Source of the DNA: Tulasnella sp. 424
Taxonomy: Eukaryota; Basidiomycota; Agaricomycetes; Cantharellales; Tulasnellaceae
Direction: 5' to 3'
Assembly: GCA_019633425.1 (NCBI GenBank)
Contig: WSUB01000108.1
Coordinates: 1 to 64,000, forward strand
DNA: 64,000 nucleotides
In this document: piece by piece, positions 10,012-21,895 of the stretch
Layout of the letters: the number at the start of each line of letters is the position of its first letter
Numbering within the stretch: position 1 is the stretch's first letter
Made by a program: the position numbers and the translations under genes
The notes under the pieces: generated by a model
Told to the model about the DNA's origin: nothing
The model's database searches: none
Seen by the model: only the letters and a program-made list of their open reading frames with translations

Positions 10012-11847
10012 TTAAAAGCGGAGGCGTCTCACTCCTAACTCCGTCATGTCTTGGTATAGCTGGGCTTCACAGTGAATACTTCCGGCAAACGCTTCCTGCC
10101 ATTCTTCTGGGTCGTCGAATGTATCCTCTTTGAGGTTTCGGAGTACATTGAGCGCCCGTGAATTGGTCGTACTTTTACTTGAGACTGCAGCGCTGATGGC
10201 AGTAACTTTCGCTTCAAGGCTAATGGTCGGGTCGACGAATTCCAGCGTCTCGAAGAGGCCAGCCTGCCGATGTGGATTCGGAGCGTGGTCTGCATGTCGG
10301 GCTCGGATCTCGAGAGGAGCCGCCAAGTCGTTGCAAAGGGAGGGGAGGTAAATCTGTAGATCAGAAAGGGCATGATGCCATTGTGTGAGGAGAATGAACC
10401 ATTGTCAGATCTTCCGTATAATGGGGAGTTCGGAATTCGGAGGGTCGAAATCATCGCCCGTCTCGTCAATACTTCTCTCTGCATCACTTTCATCATTGGT
10501 CTCCGTCGCAAGCTGGTCCGCGCTATCATCCACTAGGGAAGCCGCGAAGGTCGATTCATCAGCCTTTGCTTGTTCACCACTGGTGCTGAGCAGCGAAGCG
10601 CTTGAGGCGGCGGCTCCGTCCTGGTTTGGGTCACCGAACAAACAGTCAGTTGGCGATGCAGGTGGCCCAGTCAAGACGCTTACCACTTGATCTTGAAAGT
10701 GAGTGCCCATAGTTAATATAGTTCTCCAAAATGCACGGCTATGAGACAAAGCCCAATGGAGGAAAGCCTGAGCTTTCTCTATGTCATCGAGTGCGTTCTT
10801 GACCGTTTTCTTGTTCTCTGGATTGACGATACGTAAATTTGGTGAGGCCTTGACATATGGGGCTATTGCAGTAAGGCCACGGTGGAGCATGGGAAGGTGG
10901 ATGGCAATGCAAACGTACACGCGATAGCCGGCTTGGGTGGTCCGTTTGATGGAGGTTGGGTCCGCTGCATCGAGGTTGAGCTGTCCTTTGAATAGCTTTG
11001 CTATGCCCACTAGCAAGGTCTCTCTGGTCCATTTGGGTTTGAAGTCCGGAAACCGGTGAGGAGGCTCGGCCTGGGGCAGCTTCTCGTAAGTTTCAAAGGC
11101 AACACGGTGTGTTTTTCGATCGGTTCCAAGGAAGAAGTCGATGAACTTCCCCCGGCCGCCTGACAGCTCCATATCAAATCTCTGCTTAATCTTCACCACA
11201 CAGGAGAGATATACGTATTGTTTCAACCGATCCAAGTCGTCGGGTGTCGGCTCCGGCGCATCACGTTTGTAGGTTCTGTTCAGGAGCCACTCGGGATGTC
11301 GGACGTGCAAATCGAATGTAAGAGCGTCGTGACCTCTATCATATTTAAATCAGCCTGGAATGGTACTAGTCTAGCTTTCGTAGCTTACCGGCGTATGAAG
11401 AAGGATATTTCGTCCTCCTGAAGTTCGCCAGCGAACCCAATTACGTCCTGATGAAGCCCTCTAGACCGAGGAACAAAAAGATGCGGGACGCAAGTTCAGT
11501 CAAATCCCTGTAGTCCTTACCTTTTGCAATCACAGTAATCCTCTGTGGTGGATCCGATTTTTCACACCGTGAAAACCATACTGTTCTCCTTCCTCTTGCT
11601 CCACAGGCTCGTCTTGGGTCATGGCCACTACTTGAAGTTTCTTCTTGTCCAAGTCAATTATGGGGACGGTGGCTACGGCATTAGCATGACGGCGACCTGA
11701 CACAAATATAACGGAGAATCGATCAAGAAACGGGGCGACGTCCAGCTTTGGACTGCGGCGCTTTGGCACGAGTCCGGTGAGAGGATGGACCAAGCTCAGG
11801 AGCGTTGAAGTGGACTGGATCAATAGTTCTGTTTCGGATGTTTGCAT
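10012..11847 (-). CDS. Unrecognised multi-exon protein, possible internal stop
   Basis: Proposed start at 11847 (MQTSETELLIQSTSTLL). The reading passes through short introns around 11410-11590 into a block QDVIGFAGELQEDEISFFIR, then via a phase-2 intron (about 11341-11392) into GHDALTFDLHVRHPEWLLNR and a long conserved-looking body to 10684. From there the same frame continues through an acidic Ser/Thr-rich stretch, meets one TGA at 10405-10407, and stays open with sensible coding sequence to 10012 (ending MTELGVRRLRF). A phase-0 intron 10354-10683 (330 nt, GTAAGC...CTACAG) would remove both the acidic stretch and the TGA. I do not recognise the family. Neighbours on both sides are BTB-like genes, without obvious functional link. 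Confidence 0.55.
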
Positions 11848-12218
11848 GTCAACGTTGTTTGGATGAATCGTGTGCTGAAAAAGGCTGGGGGTTGATGGGT
11901 TGAAGTGTTTAGCTCGACTTTGTGACGTCCTGCTGTGACTACGAAAACAAAGTGCTTGTTTGCCGAAGTGGCGAGTTTTTCACTCGTCCCAACTTGGCCC
12001 GACGGCTTCAAACCGGTTGCGTTAGGAAACCGACTAAAGACTCTTTGTAAGCGGTTTGGCGATACTTCATGTCGTCTTCGAATTCAACCGCAGGCAGTCG
12101 CTCATCAAGTGGTCGCCTCAGACCCACGGTATATTCCGCGTGGATTTGATCCAGCCAAGACCATCATATTTCCGTTCCTATGACCCAAAATGTTTTGAAA
12201 TAACAAATCGCCAGCTCG
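11848..12218. other. Intergenic between two minus-strand genes
   Basis: Probable upstream region of the 10012-11847 gene and 3' region of the 12219-13624 gene. No specific sites identified. Confidence 0.4.
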
Positions 12219-13624
12219 TTAGGCCGGTTCCAACCAAGGGGCGTCCTCATTGCCCAAGTTATCCTCCAACACCGCTTTGGCTACTTGAACTTCTTCCAAA
12301 ATCCTTCTAGCCGCACTTCCCGTATTCGACGCACACATCTCGCACAAATCCGCCTTCTCGTCCGGAAATATCTCCTTCTCCACCAGAGCAGCCATATCCG
12401 CTTCCGCTTTTCCAGCCGATGCTGGTTTCTCCAAGACTCGAACCAACGTCTGGCGGAGGATGTTTTTGCAACAAGTGTCATGACAGTGCGTTTGCCGAGC
12501 GGATGGGTCTTCTGCGAGAATAACTTGCAGGTAGTGGTGGAGGATCGCTTCTCGCGCTCGCCAGATGGCGGACGAGGTCGTTGCGCCGACGATGTGAATC
12601 TCGGACGCGGTGAAGGAATCCGGGAGAATAGTGAGACTGAGTAGAGCCCCTTGAATCCATTTCGCGATTTTGCAGCGCCTCGCGAGAGCCGCTCGGTCGA
12701 TAGGGCTTAGGTGGAACTTCTCGATGCTGCGGATGGTCCGGTTCTGGAGGTTCTGGAAGCCCCAATCGCTTGCGAGAGCGAGGATTATCTTCAGTTCTTC
12801 AATAGTTGGCTCGGTTTTTGCTCTATGGTAGGGTAATTTCAGCGGTAACGTCAAATAGAGAGGGGGCAGACATACGTACGTAGCACGTAACGCTTCGAGG
12901 AAGATGTCAAAGTCGTCCGCTTTCACGTCGTCAAGCTGGAGACTTCCTGCTCCGTCCCCGGAACGAATTAAGCCACGGAGGTCTTTAATCGGGTCCCTTA
13001 TACCGAGGTCTGCTTGTTTGCCCGAGTAGGAGAGAACGATGCCTAGGAGCCTGGAGTGCTCCGCGAGGAAGTTACGATCCAACGTCCACGTTTGCTCTTC
13101 GTCTTCAGCCTGCGACGTTTGTATTCTAAATCAGTGTGCGAGAGTTGAGTGGGTCAGTACTTGGACTTACATATATGATTAATTTCTTCGCGTTTTGAGC
13201 CCTGGCGGCTGCTGATTGGGCTAACGCCTGTTGCTTCACTTCCTCTGGCGATAATGGGGCTCTTCTCCTGCCTTTCCAATTTCTATTTGGCCCCCTGTCT
13301 GAATTCTTCTTGGGTTGGTCGCCCGAAGGTTCTCCGGGGCTCCCGCTTGTGCCCGCCACAGCCCCTAGATTAAAGGCAGAGTCATCAGACTGAGGATCGT
13401 AATAAGTATACAGGCCTACCTTCAGCTGGTGTGGGTGGGGTTCTCGGCTGAGAAGTTGGTGGCACCTTGTCCTTTGTTGGTTTCGGATCAGCATGAATGA
13501 ATGGGCACGTGTCTCCTTTGGTACAGCCCTTTGATGATCGGTAGTTGAAGCAGAAACCCCGTTGACGTGTTCTGCCAGCCGCAACTTTGGACGGTCCTTT
13601 GGACTCGGGGGGTGAAGTGCTCAT
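12219..13624 (-). CDS. CCCH zinc finger fused to BTB-like domain, copy 3 of family
   Basis: Exon 1 starts at 13624 and encodes a CCCH finger (CFNYRSSKGCTKGDTCPFIH: spacing C-x8-C-x5-C-x3-H), the type that binds RNA in many eukaryotic proteins. An intron near 13370-13425 leads to a basic Arg/Lys-rich exon ending KKLIIY, and a phase-0 intron (13109-13170) leads to AEDEEQTWTLDRNFLAEHS. That junction sits exactly where the plus-strand paralogues have their LKITFE / SEDG junction, and the rest follows the same plan: LDDVKADDFDIFLEALRAT, a phase-2 intron (about 12836-12878), IILALASDWGFQNLQNRTI, then AALARRCKIAKWIQGALLSL. A CEMC-type pair lies near the end. It is much more diverged than the other two copies. 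Combined role (RNA binding plus protein interaction) is inference. Confidence 0.7.
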
Positions 13625-14158
13625 TGTCCAAGGCGTTTAGAGGCTAGTGGGTGACAAGCAGGGGAAGAAGGGGCACATGATCGGTTTTAATGATGTCGAA
13701 GTTCCCCGCCAACGGGAGGACCTTCCCTTCCAAAAACGGACGATTGGGCTTCGGCCAGGGGGATCTGCTTCCTGAACCGTTCACAGACGACGTCATGCAT
13801 GGCAACAAGAGGCTTCGTCTCTCATCAGTCGCGGCATGCTTGCCCTGCATAATCAGTCCTGAATTGAGAGCAATTGCAATTTGCTAGCCGTCCAATCACC
13901 AAGATACAGGAAAAGTCCTTCCTCAGAGGACTGTAAAGAATAAGCGGGCGCCATAACACATCATATGGAATAGCGCATGTTACACTGAGGTCCTGGGTCT
14001 GGCAAAGACAAGAGCCATTGTGAGCTCCGATGGGCGCAACGGGCGATTCGTGTTGAATTTCAGGGGTTGAGGTCACGTGCCGGCATCTCATCGTAGACCG
14101 CGCGTTGAAGCCCCTTTACACGCCGCATCCTCGCCAACCACCGAGACGACGACCACCC
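13625..14158. other. Divergent intergenic region
   Basis: Shared upstream region of the minus-strand CCCH/BTB gene and the plus-strand BTB gene. No TATA box or repeat that I would defend. Confidence 0.4.
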
Positions 14159-15503
14159 ATGCGAAACGACCCATTCTTAACAGAGGAGGAGACATGGACA
14201 GAAGCCGTGAGCATTTTGGGCCAGATTTCTTCGCTTGTGATCAAATGATTCACGTTGCAATGCAGGAGTTCTTCAGCGATGAGGAGGTCGATGCAAGTTC
14301 ACCCACTGGCGCAGGCTGGCAGACGTTTCCGGTCGGGAACCATGTGGGGCAGAGCTCGGGGCACTCAAAGACCAATTCGTTCGAGCTTGTTTCGGGACGT
14401 CCAAAGTCGTCCTCTTCGAGTGTGCGTTCGGAGAGTAGTAGTCTGTGGAGGGAACCGGCACCTCCATACACATTGTCGGATCTCAAGATCACGTTTGAGG
14501 TACGAGGAATTCTCACCTTGCGTGAGGCTTACAACTAAACCTGAACCTTATTCACCGTAGTCGGAGGACGGCCAGCAGCTTTGGGTCGAACCTGCGAGCC
14601 TATTCGTGGAGGATTCACCTTTGATCTATAACCTCGTCCGACAGGACATTGGCGCCGAAGTATTCAACCCCGATCCTATCAGCAAGCTACCCAACCTGAA
14701 GCGTCACCCACACCGACAACCAAAGAAAGGACTGAACGAGCGTTTGAAATATCGACTCGTTGGCGTCACTCCATTCGATTTCGAGTCGCTTCTAGTGGGG
14801 TTGAAGCCCAAGTAAGTTGAAACAGGGCTCCTAAATGAAGTTCCATTGCTGACCAGCTCGCATCTTTCACAGATTGGGCCAGGAAATCTCATACGAACGC
14901 CTCTGCCCTCTCTTGGTTCTCGCCACAGACTGGGGGTTCCACTCGATCCGAACCTACGCTATCAACACTCTCTCAAAACAAGACGACCTCCCCGTGCCCC
15001 GAATCCTTCTCGCCCGCCGAGCACGCGTGCCAGAATGGCTCCCAGAAGCCTACCTCACCCTCACGACCCGCTTACCACTGCTCTCCAAGTACGAAGCATC
15101 AGTCCTCGGACCCGAATCCACGTTATGCATCTCCGACGCACGTTCGAAAATCCGAGACCGTCGACTATCCTTGATCGAAGGACCTCGACCCAACATGCTG
15201 ATGGGGAAATGGTTCGTTTTACATCCGGGATGTTGGGTCACCCTCTGCGCAGCGTGGAGAAGTGTTTTAACCGATAAGAAGTACCACCAAAACTCTCCAG
15301 GTAGTGCGAGGATTTCCGGACCGGTACAAGCTATGTTCGATGCGCTGCGGGATCAGAGGCCCTTGTGTCGGAGCTGCCAACCAAAGACAGCAATAGCGAC
15401 CTTCTTGAACATCTCCTCGGACGATTTGCTGGCAAAAACGTACTTTAAGACTCGTCTTGGAGTGGAATTGGAGCGGTGGAGTGCTACGAGTAGTGAGACC
15501 TGA
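14159..15503 (+). CDS. BTB/POZ-like family protein, copy 2
   Basis: Exons 14159-14206, 14266-14499, 14561-14811 and 14873-15503 (387 residues). The start at 14159 was chosen because it gives a short first exon (MRNDPFL then TEEETWTEA) joined in phase 0 to EFFSDEEV, exactly as in the 7546 paralogue; the longer frame reaching back to 14077 would read through that intron. The body is closely similar to copy 1: WVEPASLFVEDSPLIYNLV, GVTPFDFESLLVGLKPK, CPLLVLATDWGFHSIRTYA, ILLARRARVPEWLPEAYL and a C-terminal LCRSCQP. The shared introns and 251-nt third exon show a duplication of an intact gene. Likely a protein-interaction adaptor; partners unknown. Confidence 0.78.
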
Positions 15504-15808
15504 TAGGGCTTGTCGTGCCCTCATGGCCAGATTTGGGAAAGGAACGCACTTGCTTCGCTACTATGGTGCTTCAACTGTATCAGGGTCTTTGTAACTAGTA
15601 TATTTTTTTCGAGTAAATTGGATTCATTTACGAATGGGTGGCATTTTTATTCTGCGGTGGTACGCACTTTGACGCAGGATACATAATCGGACGACAAGCT
15701 CCCAATAGCAAACGTCGTTAAATCATTACTAGTCTGAGATACATACATAATTGATACATCCTCATGGAGACGGGTCCACCGCGATTAAACTGCCCACTTG
15801 ATCAATAT
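15504..15808. other. Convergent 3' region
   Basis: 3' flanks of the plus-strand BTB-like gene and the minus-strand membrane protein gene; nothing else seen. Confidence 0.4.
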
Positions 15809-17878
15809 TTACTCGTCAGGACGCTCCGCAATCTTCGCGTTCAAGTGCCAACCCTTTGCCGTAAACTGGGCTTCCACAGGTAAACCTCTCAACTCCATAT
15901 CCGTCCCATTCATCATCGAAATGCCTTCAATCCCTACACCGCAAGCAGCATCCCCTCTCACGCCCGCAACGGCGAATCCCTTCCAAATGATCTTCTGGAC
16001 AAACTGCTGGAAAACGTCGTTCCGCCCTGGTAAGATGTCCAATGGAACATCGACCATCTCGGCCCTAACGAGTATGACTGTCTTCTCTGGGTCCGAAGGG
16101 TCTGGGGCAGGCGCGTTCGTGGCGTCTAGCCAGTGCAATGGACGAATTCGGGCGAATGCTTTGGGTGGGAGTGGGTCTGGTAGAGGTGGTGGGGGGAAAG
16201 GTTCTCGTCCGGTGTTGTTGGTCGATACGATCGGGGAGTCAAGGAACAAAGCGTCTCCCCACAGGCTGGCGATCCCCGATGATCCCTGCTTAGGAGGTGC
16301 AGGGCCATCGTACACCAACACATCCGGTAAGATCCTATCCACGTCCAGCTTCAAAGACTCCAAACCAGGAGGCAACTCCAAATACGCTCGAATTATCCCC
16401 GCTGCGAGCAAGTCCTCCCCAGTTTCGGGATTAGGGTAAATCCGCACGTTGTCCAATTTGACCGTCCGGATGAGTTTTGGTTTTTCCTTCGGTGCAGGGA
16501 ATTTTGTGCGTATGGAGAGTGAGAGTGGTGGGGCAGTGCTGATTTGTATCGGGGAAGGACGAGCGCCGAGGTAGTTAGAGAGGAATTGAGAGAGTAGAGG
16601 GAGGGATTCCTTTTCGATTGGGAGAATCGTTCCGTTCATGGAGAGAGAGATATTAGGGTGGGTAAAGTGGATGGGATTAGTGAAGATACGGGCAACTTCG
16701 GCAGATTGGGGAATTGGCGGAGTGGTATCATTGGAAGGTAGGGGTGCGGGTATCTGGATTTCATTGAGGAGGGAAACGGTGAACTCGAAAGGGCTTCGGA
16801 TGGCGCCGTGGATGGAATGACGTAGAGGGTTCACGATGTCAACCACAGCAGATGCTTCAAGCTTGGATGTGTTGGGGTTCGAGCTTAAAGAGTAGTTGGT
16901 GAGGGTCACCATGGAGCCGATTGGGTCGTCGGAATCTGGGCCATTGGGAGTTGAAGTCGGGACTAATCACAGGCAGAGATGAGTAAGGCCTCGGGAAATA
17001 TCAAAGTCGGAAGGGCACTCACAGTCATAACGGAGCACGCGTTCCACGCTCGTCTTCTTCACCTCGAAGAGTGACCAGGGTTTCCACCAATGTCGCTCGT
17101 CTCCAGCATCGACCTTAACCCAATCCACACGTGCGGTAGCCAACAACCTCCGAACCTTCCAAGCATCCTCCGCATACTCTCCAATGAAGCTGCCGTTCTT
17201 ATTTGGAGACAGAAAGATGGGTACCGAGATTGGTGTTAACCATGAGTCGTCGGAAACATCGAAGTCCCCCCGCCGCGTTGTGAGGGGAATGGTGACAGGT
17301 GAAGCTCGCAAGGACAGGAGCGGCTCCGTCGGTATCCTATGCTGCGACCTCGAGTACGGTGCGTACAACTCCAACTGCCCAAGCGAGACGGTAACTTGAT
17401 CCACCCTCCTCACCAACCACCGACCGAAACTCTTCCGAGCACCGGAGAACAGCCCCCCATCTTCTCGCTGCAGCCCCATGATCCAATCCGCGTCGATGCC
17501 AACAGCCCCCTCGACCTTTAACTCGATAAAGTCGCCCGTAATGTTGACCACCTCCACGTTACTCGGTCCCTTGAGCACCACGCCTTGCTTGACGAGTTGG
17601 TCTGGGTTAACGTGGGCTACCCATGAAGCGTAGTGGTACCCTGCGCCGATGAAGAACGCCAGTGCTCCGGCGAAGAATGTTGTGAGTAGTACGATGGCTC
17701 CGACTAGGATGCGGCGATTCCAGGGGTTGGCGTTGCCATCCCTTGAGTGGTGGTGCGCAGCGGTGGACACGTTGGACGATTCTCCATCAACGACTCCTTC
17801 TTCGTTTGCTAGCAGAGGGGTTCTCTCGTCTGTTTCCGATGCTCGGCTCTTGCCCTTGTCAACTGCTGGGCTTGCCAT
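15809..17878 (-). CDS. Single-pass membrane protein, Tag1/DUF3712-like
   Basis: Two exons: 17878 to about 17022, a 60-nt phase-1 intron (about 16961-17021), then to 15809, giving roughly 670 residues. The N-terminus is cytosolic-looking and carries an acidic dileucine-type signal (DERTPLLANEE), used for vacuolar sorting in fungi. One strong transmembrane segment follows (ILVGAIVLLTTFFAGALAFF). The remainder is a long beta-rich lumenal region with N-glycosylation sequons (NGS, NGT, NYS). This layout matches fungal vacuolar membrane proteins such as yeast Tag1 (involved in ending autophagy) and DUF3712 proteins; family assignment rests on layout and memory, not on a search. Start at 17878 gives the natural N-terminus. 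Confidence 0.65.
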
Positions 17879-18622
17879 TGTCTCTCCTGTTAACTGGTCC
17901 AGATAGAAATTATTAACCTAAATGACGCAATGGACATTCAGCTTTGGCCTTGCTTTGCCTAGCGAGCGGTTAACGACATTACCTATATAGTAGGTGAAGC
18001 AGAAGGTAGTGAACTGTGTGTGCGGTACGTTGAGGTTTCCTCCTCGGCCTTGGTCAAAAGCTCCGACTTGCGCAGCCCCACGTGTGTGCTCAAATAGGCT
18101 ATCTCGCTTTACGAATAAAATGTAGCTTGTGGCGTCGAGCCTTGGGAGATGGGTTGTTGTATAAGTAGCAAGTGTTAGGTGGGACTGAAGCTGTCGAAAG
18201 CGACTGCCTGTTGCCAGAAGATTCTTGGCGTGTTGGTTGTGGAGAGGGAGAGGAGCGTTGCTCGACACTCGCACATTGTAGGCGCCATTCGGATCCCTGG
18301 CTTAGGGGTTTAACGCCGTCTTATATCCGTACGCCTCCTCTTCAACGGAGATCCAGTAATCGGCTAGCTCGAAAAATCAAGAGACAAGATAGATGGAATG
18401 TCATGATAGGAGGTTCAACTTAAGGCAAATGCTTGCACAAAGGTGGCTAGCACCAGGTACCAAATAACAAAGGGGCAGAAAGCAAAGCCTAAGGCGCATG
18501 CCCAGATGACAGCACACTGAGCACAGGAGTGAAGAAACCTCGTTTAAGAATGATCATGAGTCTTATTAGCTTCTTGAATAAGGTTAGAGAACTCACAAAT
18601 CTACTGAAAACTATCCCTTCCG
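17879..18622. other. Intergenic, promoter side of the membrane protein gene
   Basis: No coding sequence supported. Short frames on both strands look random. Confidence 0.4.
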
Positions 18623-18934
18623 TCAAGGGTGCCCGCGTCGCCTAGACCGCCCCCTGCTCGTACCCCTCTTCACCCCATCACGCGCCACCACCAGCCCTTC
18701 CCGCAAAGGAAAGCCTTGCAATCCATCTTTCCCATTTTGTAGACCTCTATAGATTCTTGTGTATGCTGTATATACTGGAGCTTCTGCTGGTCCGCTAAGC
18801 TTGATTCGGGCAAGAGTGGGTCCGACGGGAAGGGCGAACACCACCGACAGCGAAGTTGGAAAAACGGTCATCAAGACCACGAAGAAGATAGTAAGTCTTC
18901 GTATCAGGGAGTTGAATGATGAAAGAATGTGCAT
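18623..18934 (-). CDS. Candidate small secreted protein (103 residues)
   Basis: The N-terminus is a good signal peptide: basic n-region, hydrophobic core LTIFFVVLMTVFPTSLSVVF and an Ala cleavage-like site before LPVGP. The mature part is short and ends in a basic Gly/Arg tail (GTSRGRSRRRGHP); it has no cysteines. A TATA-like run (TTTATATATA on this strand) lies about 250 nt upstream near 19190. No family recognised, and the reading frame could be fortuitous. Confidence 0.35.
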   Translation of the reverse strand: MHILSSFNSLIRRLTIFFVVLMTVFPTSLSVVFALPVGPTLARIKLSGPAEAPVYTAYTRIYRGLQNGKDGLQGFPLREGLVVARDGVKRGTSRGRSRRRGHP

Positions 18935-21895
18935 GGTTGATTATCTAAGGAACGCAAGATGAGGGACCGGTCACATTTACCTCGGTACTAATTGCTTGCC
19001 AGAAGGCATACCCGACTCACCGACTGGTTTAAAATAACCAATATACTCGAGAGATACCAGTCTCTCTTGCGATAACGATGTGAGCTGATTATATGGCGGA
19101 GGTCGCCGAAAAGGAAAGAGACAGCCGTCAAGAATGGTCGCTTTGGACGAGACGAGGGAGAAACTCTGAACACATCGCATCCCGAATATATATAAAAGCA
19201 GCTGACTTCCACAAAGACGGTATATTCTCATGTAGAACGTACGAAGAGTTATGTTTGGCCCGACAGAGAAATGACGCGCCCCAATGGATGGCCACACAGA
19301 AAGTCACAGGCCGGGACGAGCCGGCCGTGACCAGGCCCACCGTGACTTCAAACAGTCGCTCCCGTATCCACTGGCTCTAGAAATAAGGGCGGGAATATTT
19401 GAAGCTCTGGTAGTCAGCGGTCGTGGGTTGACAGCTGTGGTGCAAGGTGGGCCGTCAATCGAGGTATTCTGCTTTCTGAGGAGGTTGGTCATTGATGGTG
19501 ATACTGCACAAGCTGCATAATTCGTTATGTATATTACCAGTATTCCCATAGCCTCTATTTTCAAGGCTCTACAGGCTAGGGTACTCCGCGCGGGATTGTT
19601 GCACCGATTCCACGCCTTTTTCCCACCACTCGCTTTGTCCTTCCTCTACTCTCTATTACTGCGTTTCTCTTTTCTTTCTTGTTCCTTGCTAGCTCTTTCT
19701 TTCTACTTCGCTCTTTTCTCCCCGTGTTCGCTGCTTTTCATCTTGTGCTTGGTCCCCGTCTGTTTCTCAGTCCCAACTCTATTTTTACACGCGCTGCCCC
19801 TATTTGTTCCCTCTGGTATTCACCCCCAAACAACCCCCTGCTACGAGTATTTGAAACGCTGTCGTACTCGCGCTTTTTTATCTATACCTGCACGATTACG
19901 CATCTTGATGCTTGTGGCGTTGACCGGTCGGTCGGTGCCCACGTGTTAGACAAAACGAAGGAATTCTACTGTGGATTACACTCGATCCGACCTCTACGAT
20001 CCCCTCTCTCTCTTGCCTATTTATGCGTCTTGCTCTATCACTTGCATGCATACACTCATTCCGTGTCTTTGTTCTATCGTAATTCAGCGTGCTGAGGTGA
20101 TGATAGCACGAGAACGGCGCCTGTCTAGTGCTCGAGCTCCGCAGCTGCCCCAATGCAATTCTTGTGCCTCGTGATCTTTACCCTGCGTGATGACCGAGCT
20201 AGTATCTCAAATTCCTTGGTTCTTTTAGCTATCATTTTCCACGCTGAATCACATAATTTGGTGTTGTGGTTCATTATCAACAGTTTGAGCACAATGCGAT
20301 GGCAGGGGTAACGACTTGTATTACTCTGTTTCCGTATACGCGATAGGCGAGACGATGTAGTCATGAGTTACTGTATTGTGCTTGTCTATCGAATAGGTCT
20401 TGTAAAGCAAGAAAAGTCGAGCCGTCCGCTGGCTATGGGAATACCGCGCACGCGGCGTTAACGATTATGTTACCGGTCTGTTTTATTGACCACGAGGCAT
20501 TTTGAGGCATGGTCAGGAGTCGCCAGTGCCGGCAAAACTTATGTGTTCTCACAGGGCGGCGGCGCGCGCGGCTTCCGGTTTGACGTATATCTCTTCTGCT
20601 TGTGCATACCGTCAGCGGATCCACGAGATCTCAGAACCTCCACAAACCCTCACAACGACGGTTCTCCCTGCCACTGACCCCGCAGACGGATGATATTGAT
20701 AGCGCTTTCATTATAGCGCTCAACGTCATGGAAGCGTAACAGAAATCCCAGACGAAGACCTGTCGTCTTGTCTGATAGTGACTCTGCCCTCGAGTTGAGC
20801 ACTTCATGCGCGGGAAAATCCCCGGTCCACCGCATTCTTCAGAGGACTTCCCAACATGGTAGCTAACTCGATTTTTCGTGAGAAGGTCTCCGAAATCCGG
20901 TTCACCTCGTAGTCCGAAGCAACCAAGCAATTCCGGCGAAAAACACACTGGAGCACAAGCCTTGCCCAGCCCCGTGCCGTCCATCCTGCTCCTTCTGTAG
21001 GTATCCACGACCATTTCACCGGGCCCTCACTGATCACTCGACCAATAGGATTGCACGTCCAACATCGACAACCCATCTCACCACGTTCATCCCAAGCCTT
21101 TTTAGCTACCGCCGCGCCGATACCACGGAAGGGCCAACGACGCAACTAACAACCGTCACCCAAGCTCCACTGTCTCGCTATAACGTCGGTCTTTCAGAAG
21201 GCCAAGTTTCACAGCCCCCAGCCGTCGGCCACGCGCCGCCACCACCTGCAGTTGGGTGCGCGTTCCATGAATGCCGTGTCAAACGCGTTTCTAAGAACTG
21301 AGGCATGAATGTGTGCCCAAGAAACCGCAACCAGAGAGTGAAGTGAGGTGCCGGGTCCACAGCATCGGCGTTGTAAGTTCCAGTGTATGTAAGAGTGAGG
21401 CAAGGATTGAGCGAACCCTCACGGGTCGACTGCTAGACAAAGTAACTAGTCAGAGTCCGCCATGTTGCTTTGCCTCACAAGACACAGCGTGACAGGGGAT
21501 AACTGGGAATACAGGTGGACCGTCACCGACGATGGCGCGCCTCCTCTAAGCCGAAGAAACATTATCCTGATGATCCCCTCCGGGTGATCCTATTCTGGCT
21601 TATATGCCCAAACCCGGCCCATACAAAGAGGCCACGACTGTCCAGGGAATCGCGGTGTTCCATCTAACTTTTGACTTGACACTCGTGCTAAGTCTCGGCG
21701 CCCCAAAGGGTTTCTAGACGTCTGGCTAGAAGCGAAGGAATACCTGTTGGTTTTTATTTGGCACACATTCTGGGCCAAAAGTCCGATGAACATTCTCGCA
21801 CGCCGTACGTAGTACAAGTTGGCAACCCCAGTAGAGAGTCAGGAAGACAGTTCCTCGAAGAGCCTTTAATGTCCGCCGGCTTCGAGTGAAAATCT
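18935..21895. other. Gene-poor stretch, about 3 kb
   Basis: No gene I can support. Contains a strongly pyrimidine-rich segment (separate entry) whose hydrophobic open frame is a composition effect. Confidence 0.4.
19605..19830 (+). other. Pyrimidine-rich tract
   Basis: About 225 bp of C/T-dominated sequence on the plus strand. In fungi such tracts often sit upstream of transcription starts of strongly expressed genes, but no gene follows within 2 kb, so its role is open. It yields a Leu/Phe/Ser-rich frame that should not be called a membrane protein. Confidence 0.4.

Noticed and set aside
14077..14158. Upstream ATG (14077) as start of BTB-like copy 2
   Set aside because: It would read through a short intron; starting at 14159 reproduces the first-exon structure of the paralogue at 7546.
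19527..19949. 140-residue hydrophobic open frame resembling a membrane protein
   Set aside because: It is a by-product of the pyrimidine-rich tract (Leu, Phe, Ser, Pro codons); no start context, splice sites or family features.
20631..21145. Overlapping minus-strand frames with several Cys and Trp residues
   Set aside because: No signal peptide, splice-consistent extension or recognisable domain; composition resembles other non-coding stretches nearby.
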